From Hyphomicrobiales bacterium (GTDB lineage Bacteria; Pseudomonadota; Alphaproteobacteria; Parvibaculales; Parvibaculaceae): a stretch of DNA of 64,000 bases. The position numbers were made by a program, and so were the translations under genes. Positions 18,050-27,451 of the stretch are shown piece by piece (positions within the stretch are counted from its first letter, which is position 1; every line of letters begins with the position of its first letter). The notes under the pieces were generated by a model. It was given only the letters and a program-made list of their open reading frames with translations, had not been told where the DNA came from and searched no databases. The stretch is taken from positions 1-64,000 of the forward strand of contig WGND01000010.1 of NCBI GenBank assembly GCA_016124805.1, read 5' to 3'.

Positions 18050-19846
18050 CTAGTAGCTCAATGTAACGGCAACTGAGCCGCGACTGCCACGTTCCGCCGC
18101 GCCGGGCGCCTTTGTGAGCTGCCACCCATAATCGAAGCTGACATCGAGATAGCGGTCGACGCTGTAGCGGGCGCCGACGCCGACGCTCTGCAGTGTGGTG
18201 CTGCGGGGCTCGCCCGACTGGTCATGCAGATAGGAGACGTGGCCGACATCATAGAAGGCCAGAAGCTGTGCACTGTCCGCGACCGGTAAACCCATATGCG
18301 ACAACAGGCCGTAGCCGGGACTGCGCAACTCCGCGCTCAATAGCGCGCCCCGGCTGCCGCTGGCGGTACGCGTGTCATAACCACGCAGGCTGGACGATCC
18401 GCCAGCGCCCAGCTGCTCGCTTGGCAGCAATTCGGCGCTCGCCAGCTGTCCGTCAAATCGCATCACCGAAGTCATGCCCCAGGGAAGCTTGGTCAACCGC
18501 GTAATCTTGAGATTGTTATAGAGATAGTCTGCATCGGCGCCATTGACGCCGGAAGCACGAAACGCTGACGCGCTGTTGCTGTCCGAAAGCCCGCCGGGAC
18601 TGAAGACGAGCTGGTTTTCGACCGCCGTCTGCCCCCAGGCGTCAGGCAGCGTGCCTTGGTAGATCGCAAGGAATTGCTCGACATTTGTGGCACTGGCAAA
18701 GATGCTCGTGCCGCCGAAATCAAGATTGTTGTCAGTGCGCTTGTAGTCAAAGCCGAGCTTGATTTCCTGCGACAGCGAGTCTGCGGCCGGCAGACGTCGC
18801 CCGTACCGCAGACTCAGCTGCGTACTGTGGCCGACCTGGTCGAAGCTGGGTCCCAGATCAGGCACCTGCTCAACATAGCTGCCAAAAATGTTGAGTTCGT
18901 CGCCCCAGGGCAGCGGCGCCAGATAGCTCGCGGAATGCGCCATGAACCGCGGATTGTTGGAATGGCCAACGCCGCGATCGCGCTCGTGCCACAGATCGGA
19001 GCTGGTGATGAACTGATAGGAAAACTGCTGGTCCAGCCCCAACACATTGCCCCAATTGAAACCGGCGCTATAGCGGTCGCGTCCCGTCGACGGAAGGCCC
19101 TCATTGTCGAAGCCGGCAAAGACGCGAAACGGCCTCTGGTCCCGGACACGCAGGGCGAGGTCGACATTGCCGGATGTCTGGCTGCGTTCCAGAACAGCAT
19201 TGACGTTACGAAACGGATTGCGGTTCAGCCGGTTGAGATCGCCTTTCAACGTAGCGAAGTCGATCCGGTCGCCTGGCCGGACCTGCATCTCGTGCCGCAA
19301 CACATCGCTGGAAAACCACTGATTGCCGCTGACATCAACCTTGCCCAGGCGATAGACGGTGACAACACCCTGCACGGTGCCGCTGTTGATGTTCTGTTCG
19401 GGAAAGACAATATCGACCAGTATCAGATCATGGGCGCGGTACCAGTCGCGGACCATCTGAGAGATTGACGTCAGATCTCCGGCACGCAGCGGCCTGCCCA
19501 GAAAAGCCGAAAGCCTCGATTGAATTGCTGCATCTTCAAGCAGGGGTAGGCCTGCGCCGACACTGATGCCGGACTGCGACGCGCCACCGCGTTCCAGCGC
19601 CTTGATGCTGTCGACAAAGCGCAAACCTTTCAGCATCGGCAAGAGCAGCGGATTTGCGGTTGGCGCAGGTGCGACCGGCGTTTCGGGCGGCACCGTCACA
19701 GTGCCCGCCTTCTCCGACTTCGGTTCCTTCGGGGCAACCCGATCATAGGGCTGCGCAAAGGCAGAACCCGCGCCGACGATGAAACAAAACGTTGCCAACA
19801 ACACACGCGCCCGCACCGTTCTCTTCCTGGCATGGCCAAAAATCAT
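18050..19846 (-). CDS. Two-partner secretion outer-membrane transporter (TpsB, ShlB/FhaC/HecB family)
   Basis: 598 residues with a signal peptide (cleavage near GSAFAQPY) and a proline-rich linker. Two POTRA domains follow (about residues 100-175, ending VQGVVTVYRLGKV, and 176-250, VSGNQWFSSDVLRHEMQVRPG), then a 16-strand-type barrel ending VAVTLSY. The barrel signature around LRGYDTRTASGSRGALLSAEL carries the conserved V/L-R-G-[YF] of the pore loop. It exports the large protein encoded just upstream. Its ATG overlaps the partner's stop codon (ATGA), which indicates translational coupling. Confidence 0.92.
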   Translation of the reverse strand: MIFGHARKRTVRARVLLATFCFIVGAGSAFAQPYDRVAPKEPKSEKAGTVTVPPETPVAPAPTANPLLLPMLKGLRFVDSIKALERGGASQSGISVGAGLPLLEDAAIQSRLSAFLGRPLRAGDLTSISQMVRDWYRAHDLILVDIVFPEQNINSGTVQGVVTVYRLGKVDVSGNQWFSSDVLRHEMQVRPGDRIDFATLKGDLNRLNRNPFRNVNAVLERSQTSGNVDLALRVRDQRPFRVFAGFDNEGLPSTGRDRYSAGFNWGNVLGLDQQFSYQFITSSDLWHERDRGVGHSNNPRFMAHSASYLAPLPWGDELNIFGSYVEQVPDLGPSFDQVGHSTQLSLRYGRRLPAADSLSQEIKLGFDYKRTDNNLDFGGTSIFASATNVEQFLAIYQGTLPDAWGQTAVENQLVFSPGGLSDSNSASAFRASGVNGADADYLYNNLKITRLTKLPWGMTSVMRFDGQLASAELLPSEQLGAGGSSSLRGYDTRTASGSRGALLSAELRSPGYGLLSHMGLPVADSAQLLAFYDVGHVSYLHDQSGEPRSTTLQSVGVGARYSVDRYLDVSFDYGWQLTKAPGAAERGSRGSVAVTLSY

Positions 19847-22800
19847 GGTCCAACAGCCCCCATGCAGGATGTATTGGTGTCGCCAGCTCCTTCCGATGGG
19901 CAGCGCAACTGATCGTCGGTTTCTGTCGCGTTGGAATAATCACCCAGCGTGATCGCGTCGAAAGGCGAGACCGTGCCGGGCAGCCCGACCTGGAACAGCA
20001 GGGCGAGGCTGTCGCTGCCATCGATTGAGGCCGTGGTCACATTGTCGAAAGAGAACACACCGAAGTTCCCCGACAATGTGAAATCAGACAAGCTCTGCGT
20101 CCCGATATTCGTGCTGCCATTGCCCGGATCGGTGATGATCGGAGCAGAAGGCTGAGCAATCGTCAGAAGGCCTCCATAGTAGCTGATCGTGTAATTTGCC
20201 GCCGATGCGCCGAAGGGCACGATGTCATATTGCAGGCTATTGCCCGAGACCGGGAACAGACCATATTGCAGGCCGGACAGGACCGTGCTGGTCTCGCTAT
20301 TGACGAATCCGGAATAGCTTGATGTGAACTGCACGTTTGCCAGCGACGTCGCATCTACATCGCCGGCCGTGATTGAAAGCGATGCCGGATCGACCGTCAG
20401 CGTGCCGCTGTCGACGAAGTTGAGCGCATAGCCGTTGAGCAGGCTCATTGAACCGGCAGCCCCCGTGATGGCATAGGGGCTGCCTGCGACGTCGGCTGTC
20501 ATCACCGCGCCCGCCGAGGTCACGCTCGGCGTGCCGGAGTAAACGCTCGATGCCGTGTCGCCCAGATACACGCCTGTGATGCCGGTCTCATAGCCGCTGA
20601 TGGTATAGGCCGCGGCGACAGCAGACGTCGCATCATCGCCATAGGTCTTGCCCAAATCCGTCGTGGTGATCGTCAGCGTCGGCTGAGTGGCGAAGAGATA
20701 ACGGTTGCCGCTCTGCGTCACGCTCGCGGGCGGAAGCGTCGCATAGGCCTCATTCCATATGGCGGTATTACCGCTATCAAGGCCACCAAAGATATCGCTG
20801 CCCGGCGCGGCTGAATAGATCAGCCAGCGCCCCGTCGTCATAAGCGGCGAAGCACCGACATTGTTGACGAAGTTCTGATCTGCCGCGAGCACAATATCAC
20901 CGCCGCTGGTCTCTATCGACTTGTCGAGGCTGATGTTGCCGTTCGCATTGAGCGTGACTGCGCCGGTGCTGGTGATACCCGCTGTGGTCAGCACGGTACC
21001 GATGGTCAGATCGGTGTCGTTGGCAAAATCGATTGCACCGGAATCGGCGGCCAGCGTGCCGATGGCGTTTGCGCTGTTCGTCAACGTATAGTCGGCGCCG
21101 CTGCCCAGAAGCAGCAGATTGGCCGCGGTCAGCGCCGCGCTCTGCGTTACCGGACCGGTGGCGTCAAGGCTGATTGTTTCAGTGCCGACATTGAGCGCAG
21201 CGTCGATGGCAAACCCGGCCGTGTTGCCCGAGACAATGCCGAGCGAAGCGGTGCTGCTACCGCCATAGAAAAAGTCGCTGCCAGAATAGCTGCCTTGAGC
21301 CGTCGAAAGGCCGCTCAGCATCGCGCTTACGGTCGGCGCGTCGGAGATCATCCGCAGCCAGCCACCGTAAAGATCGGCACTGGTGTTGCCCGAGACGTCG
21401 GCGACATAGGTGTTGGCCGTGGTGCTGGCACCGTCAAGATAGGTGAGAAGCTGCTGGCTGCCACTGAGCGTGCCGTTCGGCATGAGGATATAATAGTAGC
21501 CGTTGGCGCCGGTGGTGGCAGAGCCGAGCGCCGCGCCATCGGCGAGCGCCGAAACGGTGGCCGCACCGGCCGAGCCGGAGGCGAGCGGCGTGACGCCTGC
21601 ATCGCTATAGATGACGCCTGTGATCGCTTGCGCGCCGTTCGGGAAGAACGTCGTCAGATAGGGGTAGAAACCGTCGCCCGTGCTCCACACCGAACTGTCG
21701 AAGCCGAGCGTGGCCAGCGAATCCGCCTGGAAGGTGGCCGTCGTCAGGCCGGTGCCGCCAGCACTCGAAGATTGCCCGCTGGTCTCGATGTCCCAATAGC
21801 CGTTCGTAACCGTATGGCCGGGCTTGTAACCCACCAGTCCGCCGACGTTGTTACGACCACTGACAGCACCGGTGGCATAAACATTGGTCACCGAGCCATA
21901 GGTTTCGCCGATCAACCCGCCAGTAAAATCTTTGCCATTGACTGCGCCGGTAGCGTAGGAATTGCTCACGGCGGAAGTGGCATCGGCAAAACCTATCAGA
22001 CCGCCGGAATCTTCACTGGTCGCCGTGACCGCGCCGGTAGCATAGCTTTTGGTCACCGTGCCGTAGCTCGCACCCATTAACCCGCCGACATACTCGACGC
22101 CATCGACCGTGCCGGTGGCATAGGTGTTGGTCACCGCGCTATTGGCCCTGCCGATCAGCCCGCCGACATAGCCGAGGCCGTTGACCGTCGCGGTGGCATA
22201 GGCATCACTCACACTGCTCCCGGCAAGGCCCACCAAGCTACCGACATAAATATTGCCCGTGACCGAACTGGCCACGATGCCGATATCGCGCAGCGGGCCG
22301 GAGGCATAGCCGAACAGCCCGGCATAGTTTTTGGAGCCGGTGTCGACGGTGAGATCGGAAACGATATGGCCGAGGCCGGTGAAGCTGCCAGAAAAGCCGT
22401 TGTTGCTGTTATAGAGATTGCCCGCACCATCGGTGCCAAGCGGCGTCCAATCGCCCCAGCTTGAAGCATCCAGCGAGGTGGCCAGAGCGTAGTTGTCTTG
22501 CAGGCCGCTGTCGGTGTTGATGCCCGCCAGATCGCTCAAGGAATAGAGCAACGTATAAGCGGCGCCGTTGATGGCAAGGCTTGCGCCGGAGCCGGACCCA
22601 CCGGTGAAATCGATGCTACCGGCAAAACCGTTGCTCATCAGACGGAAGGAAAGATTGGACCCGTCGCTATCGTCATAAGCCAGCGACACGGCGCCCGCGC
22701 CGCTCACGGTGATGGGCGCGTCGATAGTGAGCGTGCCGGCTGCATCCAGCGTCAACCCGTTGGCGTCCGGCAGCGTCAGCGCATAGGGCACGGCGATGTC

Positions 22801-25800
22801 GCCCAGGCTCTTTACATAAAGACCGTTCGAAAGCGTGAGGCTCTGATCGACCACGAAATCGCCGCTGGCGATGTAGCCGTAATTCGACAGACCCGTAGTG
22901 GGGTCGGCATAGCCACCGATAGCTGTCGAAATCAGCGCGGCATCTTGCGACTGCAACGTGGTGGCGCTGGCACCTGAGTAGGTCGTCTCGCTGGTCGGCG
23001 CGATCAAGGTGCCGCCCCAAATGTCGAAACCGGAAACATTCCCATTGCCGTCGAGCGCGTCGGCACCGGTATCAAGGCGGCTGCCGGGATTGCCGCCATC
23101 CGAAGAGGCGAGCACTGCCGTGGTGCCGCTCGTTACTGTGCCGGAGGGCAGCAGAATGTAATAATAGCCATTGGCGCCGGTCGTGGCTGAGCCGAGATCG
23201 AAGCCATCGGCCAGAAGCGAGACCGTTCCGCTGATGGCGAGGCTCACGCCCCCATCGGTATAGGCGGTGCCGGAGATCACCTGCGGCGTGCCGGAGAATT
23301 GCGCCGCCAGATAAGGGAAGGAACTACCGGGCACGATGGCCCAGCTGTCGGTGGGCCGGCCATTCCCACCGCCATTGAACCCGCTGGGCAGGCCGGATTG
23401 GAACTCAGCGGTGGTCAGCTCAACGACATTCTCAAGCTTGAAATCGGCGCCGACCGTCGTCTGGCCAGACGTTTCGGAGTTGAAATAGCTTTGTTTGATC
23501 GCGGAGACGGTGGAGATGTTCTTCCCCACCAGGCCGCCCAGGATGACGCTGGCGCAGGCGGTGCTGTCGGCACAGGTACTCGTGACCGCGCCGGTGCTGT
23601 AAGTCTCGGCGATGGTGCCGTTGCTGGAGTTGTAGCCCACAAAACCGCCAGCAATGGCCAGAAAGGTAAGCGGGCCGTCGCCGGTTGTCGCCGAGCCCGT
23701 TGCATAAGACTGGCTGATCGAACCATTGTTATGCCCGGCAAAGCCACCGACATACGAGGTCGCGCCGCCTGAGGCGGCGCCGGTTGCATAGGACAGCGTA
23801 ATGGTGGTGGCAGCGGTGTTGACGTAGCCGATAAAGCCGCCGCCATAGGAATTGGTCACCACCGTGGGCCCATAGGTGACGATGGCATCACCTGTCTCAA
23901 CCGCGCCGCTGGCGTGCGAGCCGGTGATCGTGCCGCCAGAGGCAAAGCCGACCAGACCGCCCGACATCCCCGCATCGCCGGTGGAAACCGCCCCGCTCGC
24001 ATAGGAGTCCGAAATGGTCCCTGAGTTGTAGCCAACGAGACCGCCGGCACGGCTGGTGTCCGGACTCGTGACCGCTCCGGTGGCATAAGATCCGTCGATG
24101 GTGCCGTGAGCGTACCCAACAAGGCCGCCCGCGAGAACCCGCGACTCTTGTTCTGTGGCATCGTCACTTACCGTGCCAGTGGCATAGGAATCGGTGATCG
24201 TGCCGCCATCATCCCCCGCCAGCCCACCCACATAGGCATGAAATCCGCCGCTGACCGACCCGGTCGCATAGGAATCCATGATCGTGGAGGCGCCGTTTGC
24301 CTGGCCGACCAGCCCGCCGCTGTAGCTGACCTGGTTGTCATTGCCGGCGCCACCGATCACATCGCCGCTTGCATGGGAGCCGGTGATGCTCGCGGCCAGA
24401 AGACGACCGGCAATGCCGCCTGCATAGGACGCCTTGCTGCTCGACGCATCGCCCTGCGTCACTGCAACCGCCGTGATCGTGTCCTTGATCGAGCCGCCAT
24501 TCACATATCCGGCAAGCCCGCCGACGATTGCGAAGTTGGAACCGCCAGCATCGCCGCCCTCGACCTGGCCCGAAGTCAGGACATTGGTGATCGCCGCCGT
24601 GCTGTGCCCGGCCAGAATGCCCACATAGGCGCCCGTACCCCCGGTGACATCAGCGCCGGTGACGGCAAGATCACGTACCGTGCCGTTCCCATAGCCAATC
24701 AGGCCGACATTGTTATTCCCGGACGTGTCGTTGATTGTCAGGTTGGAAATGGAATTGCCCAGACCGGTCAGCGTGCCCGGCAGGGTGTCGGCGATCGCAC
24801 TGGAATAGGTGCCTGCGGAGGAGGCATCGATTGTGGTCGCCAAGGCATAATGGCCGCTTCCGCCATTGATCCCCGCGACATCGTCCATCGTATAGAGCAG
24901 ACTGTAGGCCATGCTGTTGATACTGAGCGTACCGCCCAGATCGCTTGGCCCGAAATCAATGTTGCCGGCAAAGCCTGAATCGGTCAGGCCAAAATCGTAA
25001 ACGCCACCCGAGCCGCCTTGATTGGTTTTCAAAACCACGCCACCACCGCCCGTGAGCGTGATCGGCGCGTTGACGAAGATCGAATGATAGGCATCCAGGG
25101 TCAGCGTGGCGGTCGACCCCCAGCCAATCGCGCTGTCGATGTTGATATCGCCACTGCCCGAGGCATCAGCATTGCCCGGCCCGCTCGTGCTGGTGGCTGT
25201 GGTCTGCAAGGTGACGTCAGTGCCGCCATCCAGGCTGGTGCTGATCATTGCTGCGGCGCTGGAATCCACGGTCAAATCATAGGGATCGAGCAACCACAGG
25301 CCGCCCGCGCCGGCATCCACCGTGCTTCCACCGATGGCCAGACTATCGCCCGAGGTCTCGACAGTTCCGCCCTGTCCACCGGCGCCACCACGCGCCTTGA
25401 TCGTTCCGGTAAACAGCGTCTGATCTTTGGCGATAACCGAGACATCGCCACCATTCTTCTGCGCTTGCGTCGCCGAGGCATCGATGGAGCCGGAGACGCT
25501 AACGTCTTGACCGCGAACGGTCACTTCACCACCCGAGCCATCAGCGTTTTGCGCACTTAGCGTCCCTGATACGGTGGCGCTGCCGCCCGCCGTCAGCCAG
25601 ACATGGCCGTCGATGACTGACGTGCCCGTGGCCGAGACGATGCCGCCATTGTTCTGGACCAGCGCGTAGACATTGCCGCCCGCCGAGTCCAGCGCCGCCT
25701 GCGCCGCCTTCACTGTACCGGTATTGGTGACATCACCCTTGCCGCCGGAAATCGCAATATGTGAATTGCCATTCACTGGTTGCAGGATTATTTCGTTGCC

Positions 25801-26481
25801 AGCAGCCAGATCCGCCCGGCCCTCCGGCGCGTTGATCGTGCCCGAATTGACGACCGAACGGCCAACCAGGATCGCATCACCCGTTTTGGAGGTGATGGTG
25901 CCGGCGTTAACAACATCGCCGGTCGAGGTGCCTGAGGCGGTCATCGCCCCGCCAGCCATAAACTGGCCGTTCGGAATATCGCGGGTGGAGGCAACGAAGC
26001 TGCCATTCGTCACGATCTTGCCGCCGGGACCAACCACGACCCCCTGCGGATTGATCAGGTAAACCGAGCCGGTGGCGCTCAGAGAACCGTCGATTCTTGA
26101 GAGATCTCCGCCTGTTACCCGGTTGAGGGTGGCGCCACTCCCATTGTTGAACTGAACGCTGTTCGGAGAACCGATGGAGAAGCTCTGCCAGTTGATGATG
26201 CCGTGACTGGAGGCCTGGTCGATCGTCAGATCATTGCCGTTGCTTGCAATCGCGCCCTGACCCGCCGCAAACTGCCCGCCGGTCGGCAGCGTTCCTCCGG
26301 CATAGGCAGGCGCGCAGAGCACAAAAAGGGACGTTGCATACAGCAAGGCTGATAGCCCGGCCCGCCCGCGGCGGCCACCCCCTACCACATGTTCCCCACC
26401 CACTAGCGCGTCAGCGGATTCTCCGCTCAAAACCCCATACGCACTCTCGAGCCGCGGCTGTTGCCGTTTCGATCCCAACAC
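19843..26481 (-). CDS. Two-partner secretion exoprotein (TpsA), filamentous-haemagglutinin-like adhesin with GLUG repeats
   Basis: 2212 residues. An extended N-terminus precedes a signal peptide ending near APAYAGG. The TPS recognition domain (about residues 62-330) has GAIASNGNDLTIDQASSHGI, NWQSFSIGSPNSVQFNN, NRVTGGDLSRIDGSLSATG and NPQGVVVGPGGKI. Two long blocks of GLUG-type repeats (GGLVGYNSGTISDSYATGAV and similar) lie about residues 600-960 and 1380-1560. YDG/MBG-like modules (TTTDLGKTYGDD, SGYETGITGVYLGD) lie about residues 1930-2070. No toxin domain is visible at the C-terminus. Instead two cysteines, eleven residues apart, occur in the last 19 residues. It is cotranscribed with its transporter and is probably a surface adhesin. 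Confidence 0.92.
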   Translation of the reverse strand: MLGSKRQQPRLESAYGVLSGESADALVGGEHVVGGGRRGRAGLSALLYATSLFVLCAPAYAGGTLPTGGQFAAGQGAIASNGNDLTIDQASSHGIINWQSFSIGSPNSVQFNNGSGATLNRVTGGDLSRIDGSLSATGSVYLINPQGVVVGPGGKIVTNGSFVASTRDIPNGQFMAGGAMTASGTSTGDVVNAGTITSKTGDAILVGRSVVNSGTINAPEGRADLAAGNEIILQPVNGNSHIAISGGKGDVTNTGTVKAAQAALDSAGGNVYALVQNNGGIVSATGTSVIDGHVWLTAGGSATVSGTLSAQNADGSGGEVTVRGQDVSVSGSIDASATQAQKNGGDVSVIAKDQTLFTGTIKARGGAGGQGGTVETSGDSLAIGGSTVDAGAGGLWLLDPYDLTVDSSAAAMISTSLDGGTDVTLQTTATSTSGPGNADASGSGDINIDSAIGWGSTATLTLDAYHSIFVNAPITLTGGGGVVLKTNQGGSGGVYDFGLTDSGFAGNIDFGPSDLGGTLSINSMAYSLLYTMDDVAGINGGSGHYALATTIDASSAGTYSSAIADTLPGTLTGLGNSISNLTINDTSGNNNVGLIGYGNGTVRDLAVTGADVTGGTGAYVGILAGHSTAAITNVLTSGQVEGGDAGGSNFAIVGGLAGYVNGGSIKDTITAVAVTQGDASSSKASYAGGIAGRLLAASITGSHASGDVIGGAGNDNQVSYSGGLVGQANGASTIMDSYATGSVSGGFHAYVGGLAGDDGGTITDSYATGTVSDDATEQESRVLAGGLVGYAHGTIDGSYATGAVTSPDTSRAGGLVGYNSGTISDSYASGAVSTGDAGMSGGLVGFASGGTITGSHASGAVETGDAIVTYGPTVVTNSYGGGFIGYVNTAATTITLSYATGAASGGATSYVGGFAGHNNGSISQSYATGSATTGDGPLTFLAIAGGFVGYNSSNGTIAETYSTGAVTSTCADSTACASVILGGLVGKNISTVSAIKQSYFNSETSGQTTVGADFKLENVVELTTAEFQSGLPSGFNGGGNGRPTDSWAIVPGSSFPYLAAQFSGTPQVISGTAYTDGGVSLAISGTVSLLADGFDLGSATTGANGYYYILLPSGTVTSGTTAVLASSDGGNPGSRLDTGADALDGNGNVSGFDIWGGTLIAPTSETTYSGASATTLQSQDAALISTAIGGYADPTTGLSNYGYIASGDFVVDQSLTLSNGLYVKSLGDIAVPYALTLPDANGLTLDAAGTLTIDAPITVSGAGAVSLAYDDSDGSNLSFRLMSNGFAGSIDFTGGSGSGASLAINGAAYTLLYSLSDLAGINTDSGLQDNYALATSLDASSWGDWTPLGTDGAGNLYNSNNGFSGSFTGLGHIVSDLTVDTGSKNYAGLFGYASGPLRDIGIVASSVTGNIYVGSLVGLAGSSVSDAYATATVNGLGYVGGLIGRANSAVTNTYATGTVDGVEYVGGLMGASYGTVTKSYATGAVTATSEDSGGLIGFADATSAVSNSYATGAVNGKDFTGGLIGETYGSVTNVYATGAVSGRNNVGGLVGYKPGHTVTNGYWDIETSGQSSSAGGTGLTTATFQADSLATLGFDSSVWSTGDGFYPYLTTFFPNGAQAITGVIYSDAGVTPLASGSAGAATVSALADGAALGSATTGANGYYYILMPNGTLSGSQQLLTYLDGASTTANTYVADVSGNTSADLYGGWLRMISDAPTVSAMLSGLSTAQGSYSGSDFFYGGSSTASLGIVSGNTAGFAIDAALNVGTETISLDATGPVTQSAALTAANLLLLGSGADYTLTNSANAIGTLAADSGAIDFANDTDLTIGTVLTTAGITSTGAVTLNANGNISLDKSIETSGGDIVLAADQNFVNNVGASPLMTTGRWLIYSAAPGSDIFGGLDSGNTAIWNEAYATLPPASVTQSGNRYLFATQPTLTITTTDLGKTYGDDATSAVAAAYTISGYETGITGVYLGDTASSVYSGTPSVTSAGAVMTADVAGSPYAITGAAGSMSLLNGYALNFVDSGTLTVDPASLSITAGDVDATSLANVQFTSSYSGFVNSETSTVLSGLQYGLFPVSGNSLQYDIVPFGASAANYTISYYGGLLTIAQPSAPIITDPGNGSTNIGTQSLSDFTLSGNFGVFSFDNVTTASIDGSDSLALLFQVGLPGTVSPFDAITLGDYSNATETDDQLRCPSEGAGDTNTSCMGAVGP

Positions 26482-27291
26482 TCACCCACCCTGCACCCTT
26501 GCTGCGGGCGCCAATATTCTCCTCGGCGCGTCGTCGGATTGCCCCGAAACGCTACTCACAACAATGCGGTACAAAATTTGGATAGGGTCCGGTGCCCCAC
26601 AACACCACGCCAACCCGTCTCTTTGCCCCACGATTGAACACGCTTATCTTGATGCATCCACTATTTTTGCTCAAGTGCAAATTTTGTGAATGGTTAATAT
26701 GGGCGTCCCTGAATCAGGAAATGAGGCCGAAGCGGACCTGTTCCCGGCCCCTCGGAGAAATGCCCGCAAGTGAAGACCGACACACGCGAATGGGAGCACT
26801 CTTCTGTCGAATGTCGGCGCACAAATGCGACGCAAGTCCCCGCAACGTCGCTGCATTTGCGACGAGGTGCTGGGATCTTGAGGGCACGGGGAAGGATTGG
26901 TGATGTCTGCAGTCAGCCGACATGCTGCCTCTGCCGAAATTCCCTGTTAACAAGGAAAATACGTGGAATTTTGGCGACAACAGCCATGTTTGTCGTTTGA
27001 TCCCCGAAATTCACACGTAGTTACAGCACTTTAGTCTCATTTTCCCTAAAACTCGCAACAGGGAATATGTGGCGCCATAACAGCGAACTGATTGCTGTAA
27101 ACAGGGAATATTTCCTGGTCTCAAAAGACCCAAATTGGAGCCCAAACAAGCATCACATTCGGCTGCGATTGCGGAAGCCAAACCGCTTACCCCTCAATAA
27201 GGTCAACCATGGGCAACTCATTCATTGAGAGGAGGATAAACAAATTTTGCTGCTCCAGAGTGCAAACCAGTTCCATTCGGCCCTTTGCCCC
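26482..27291. other. Non-coding gap with dispersed AACAGGGAAT-type motifs
   Basis: No convincing gene is seen between the TpsA start and the efflux promoter. The stretch holds AACAGGGAATAT twice (27057-27068 and 27100-27111), the reverse form ATTCCCTGTT at 26939-26948 joined to an AACAAGGAAAAT, and AACAGCGAACT near 27080. The TpsA promoter should lie at its left end. Short ORFs here have no family features. Confidence 0.5.
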
Positions 27292-27319
27292 TTGATATAA
27301 ATGTAATGTATATTACATT
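27292..27319 (+). promoter_or_regulatory. Probable promoter of the RND efflux operon
   Basis: A -35-like TTGATA (27292-27297) and a -10-like TACATT (27314-27319) are separated by 16 bases. The palindromic operator overlaps the spacer and -10. Downstream, two leader hairpins (CGTCGC/GCGACG at 27325-27345 and GCCCG/CGGGC at 27346-27358) could affect mRNA stability or attenuation. Confidence 0.45.
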
Positions 27320-27322
27320 ACA
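27302..27322. promoter_or_regulatory. Palindromic operator of the efflux operon, candidate TetR site
   Basis: TGTAATGTA (27302-27310) and TACATTACA (27314-27322) are perfect 9-bp inverted arms around a three-base centre. The site overlaps the probable promoter of the efflux operon, whose last gene encodes a TetR repressor. TetR-family operators commonly have this form, so autoregulated repression is likely. Confidence 0.6.
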
Positions 27323-27451
27323 AACGTCGCAGAGATAATGCGACGGCCCGCCTCGGGCGGGTCATATAACCCGCAGTGTCTTCCTCCCCCTTTAATTCAA
27401 GGACACACCGAGACGGGTTCCTCCCGTCCCCCAGAAGGAGTGGTGTAAGTG

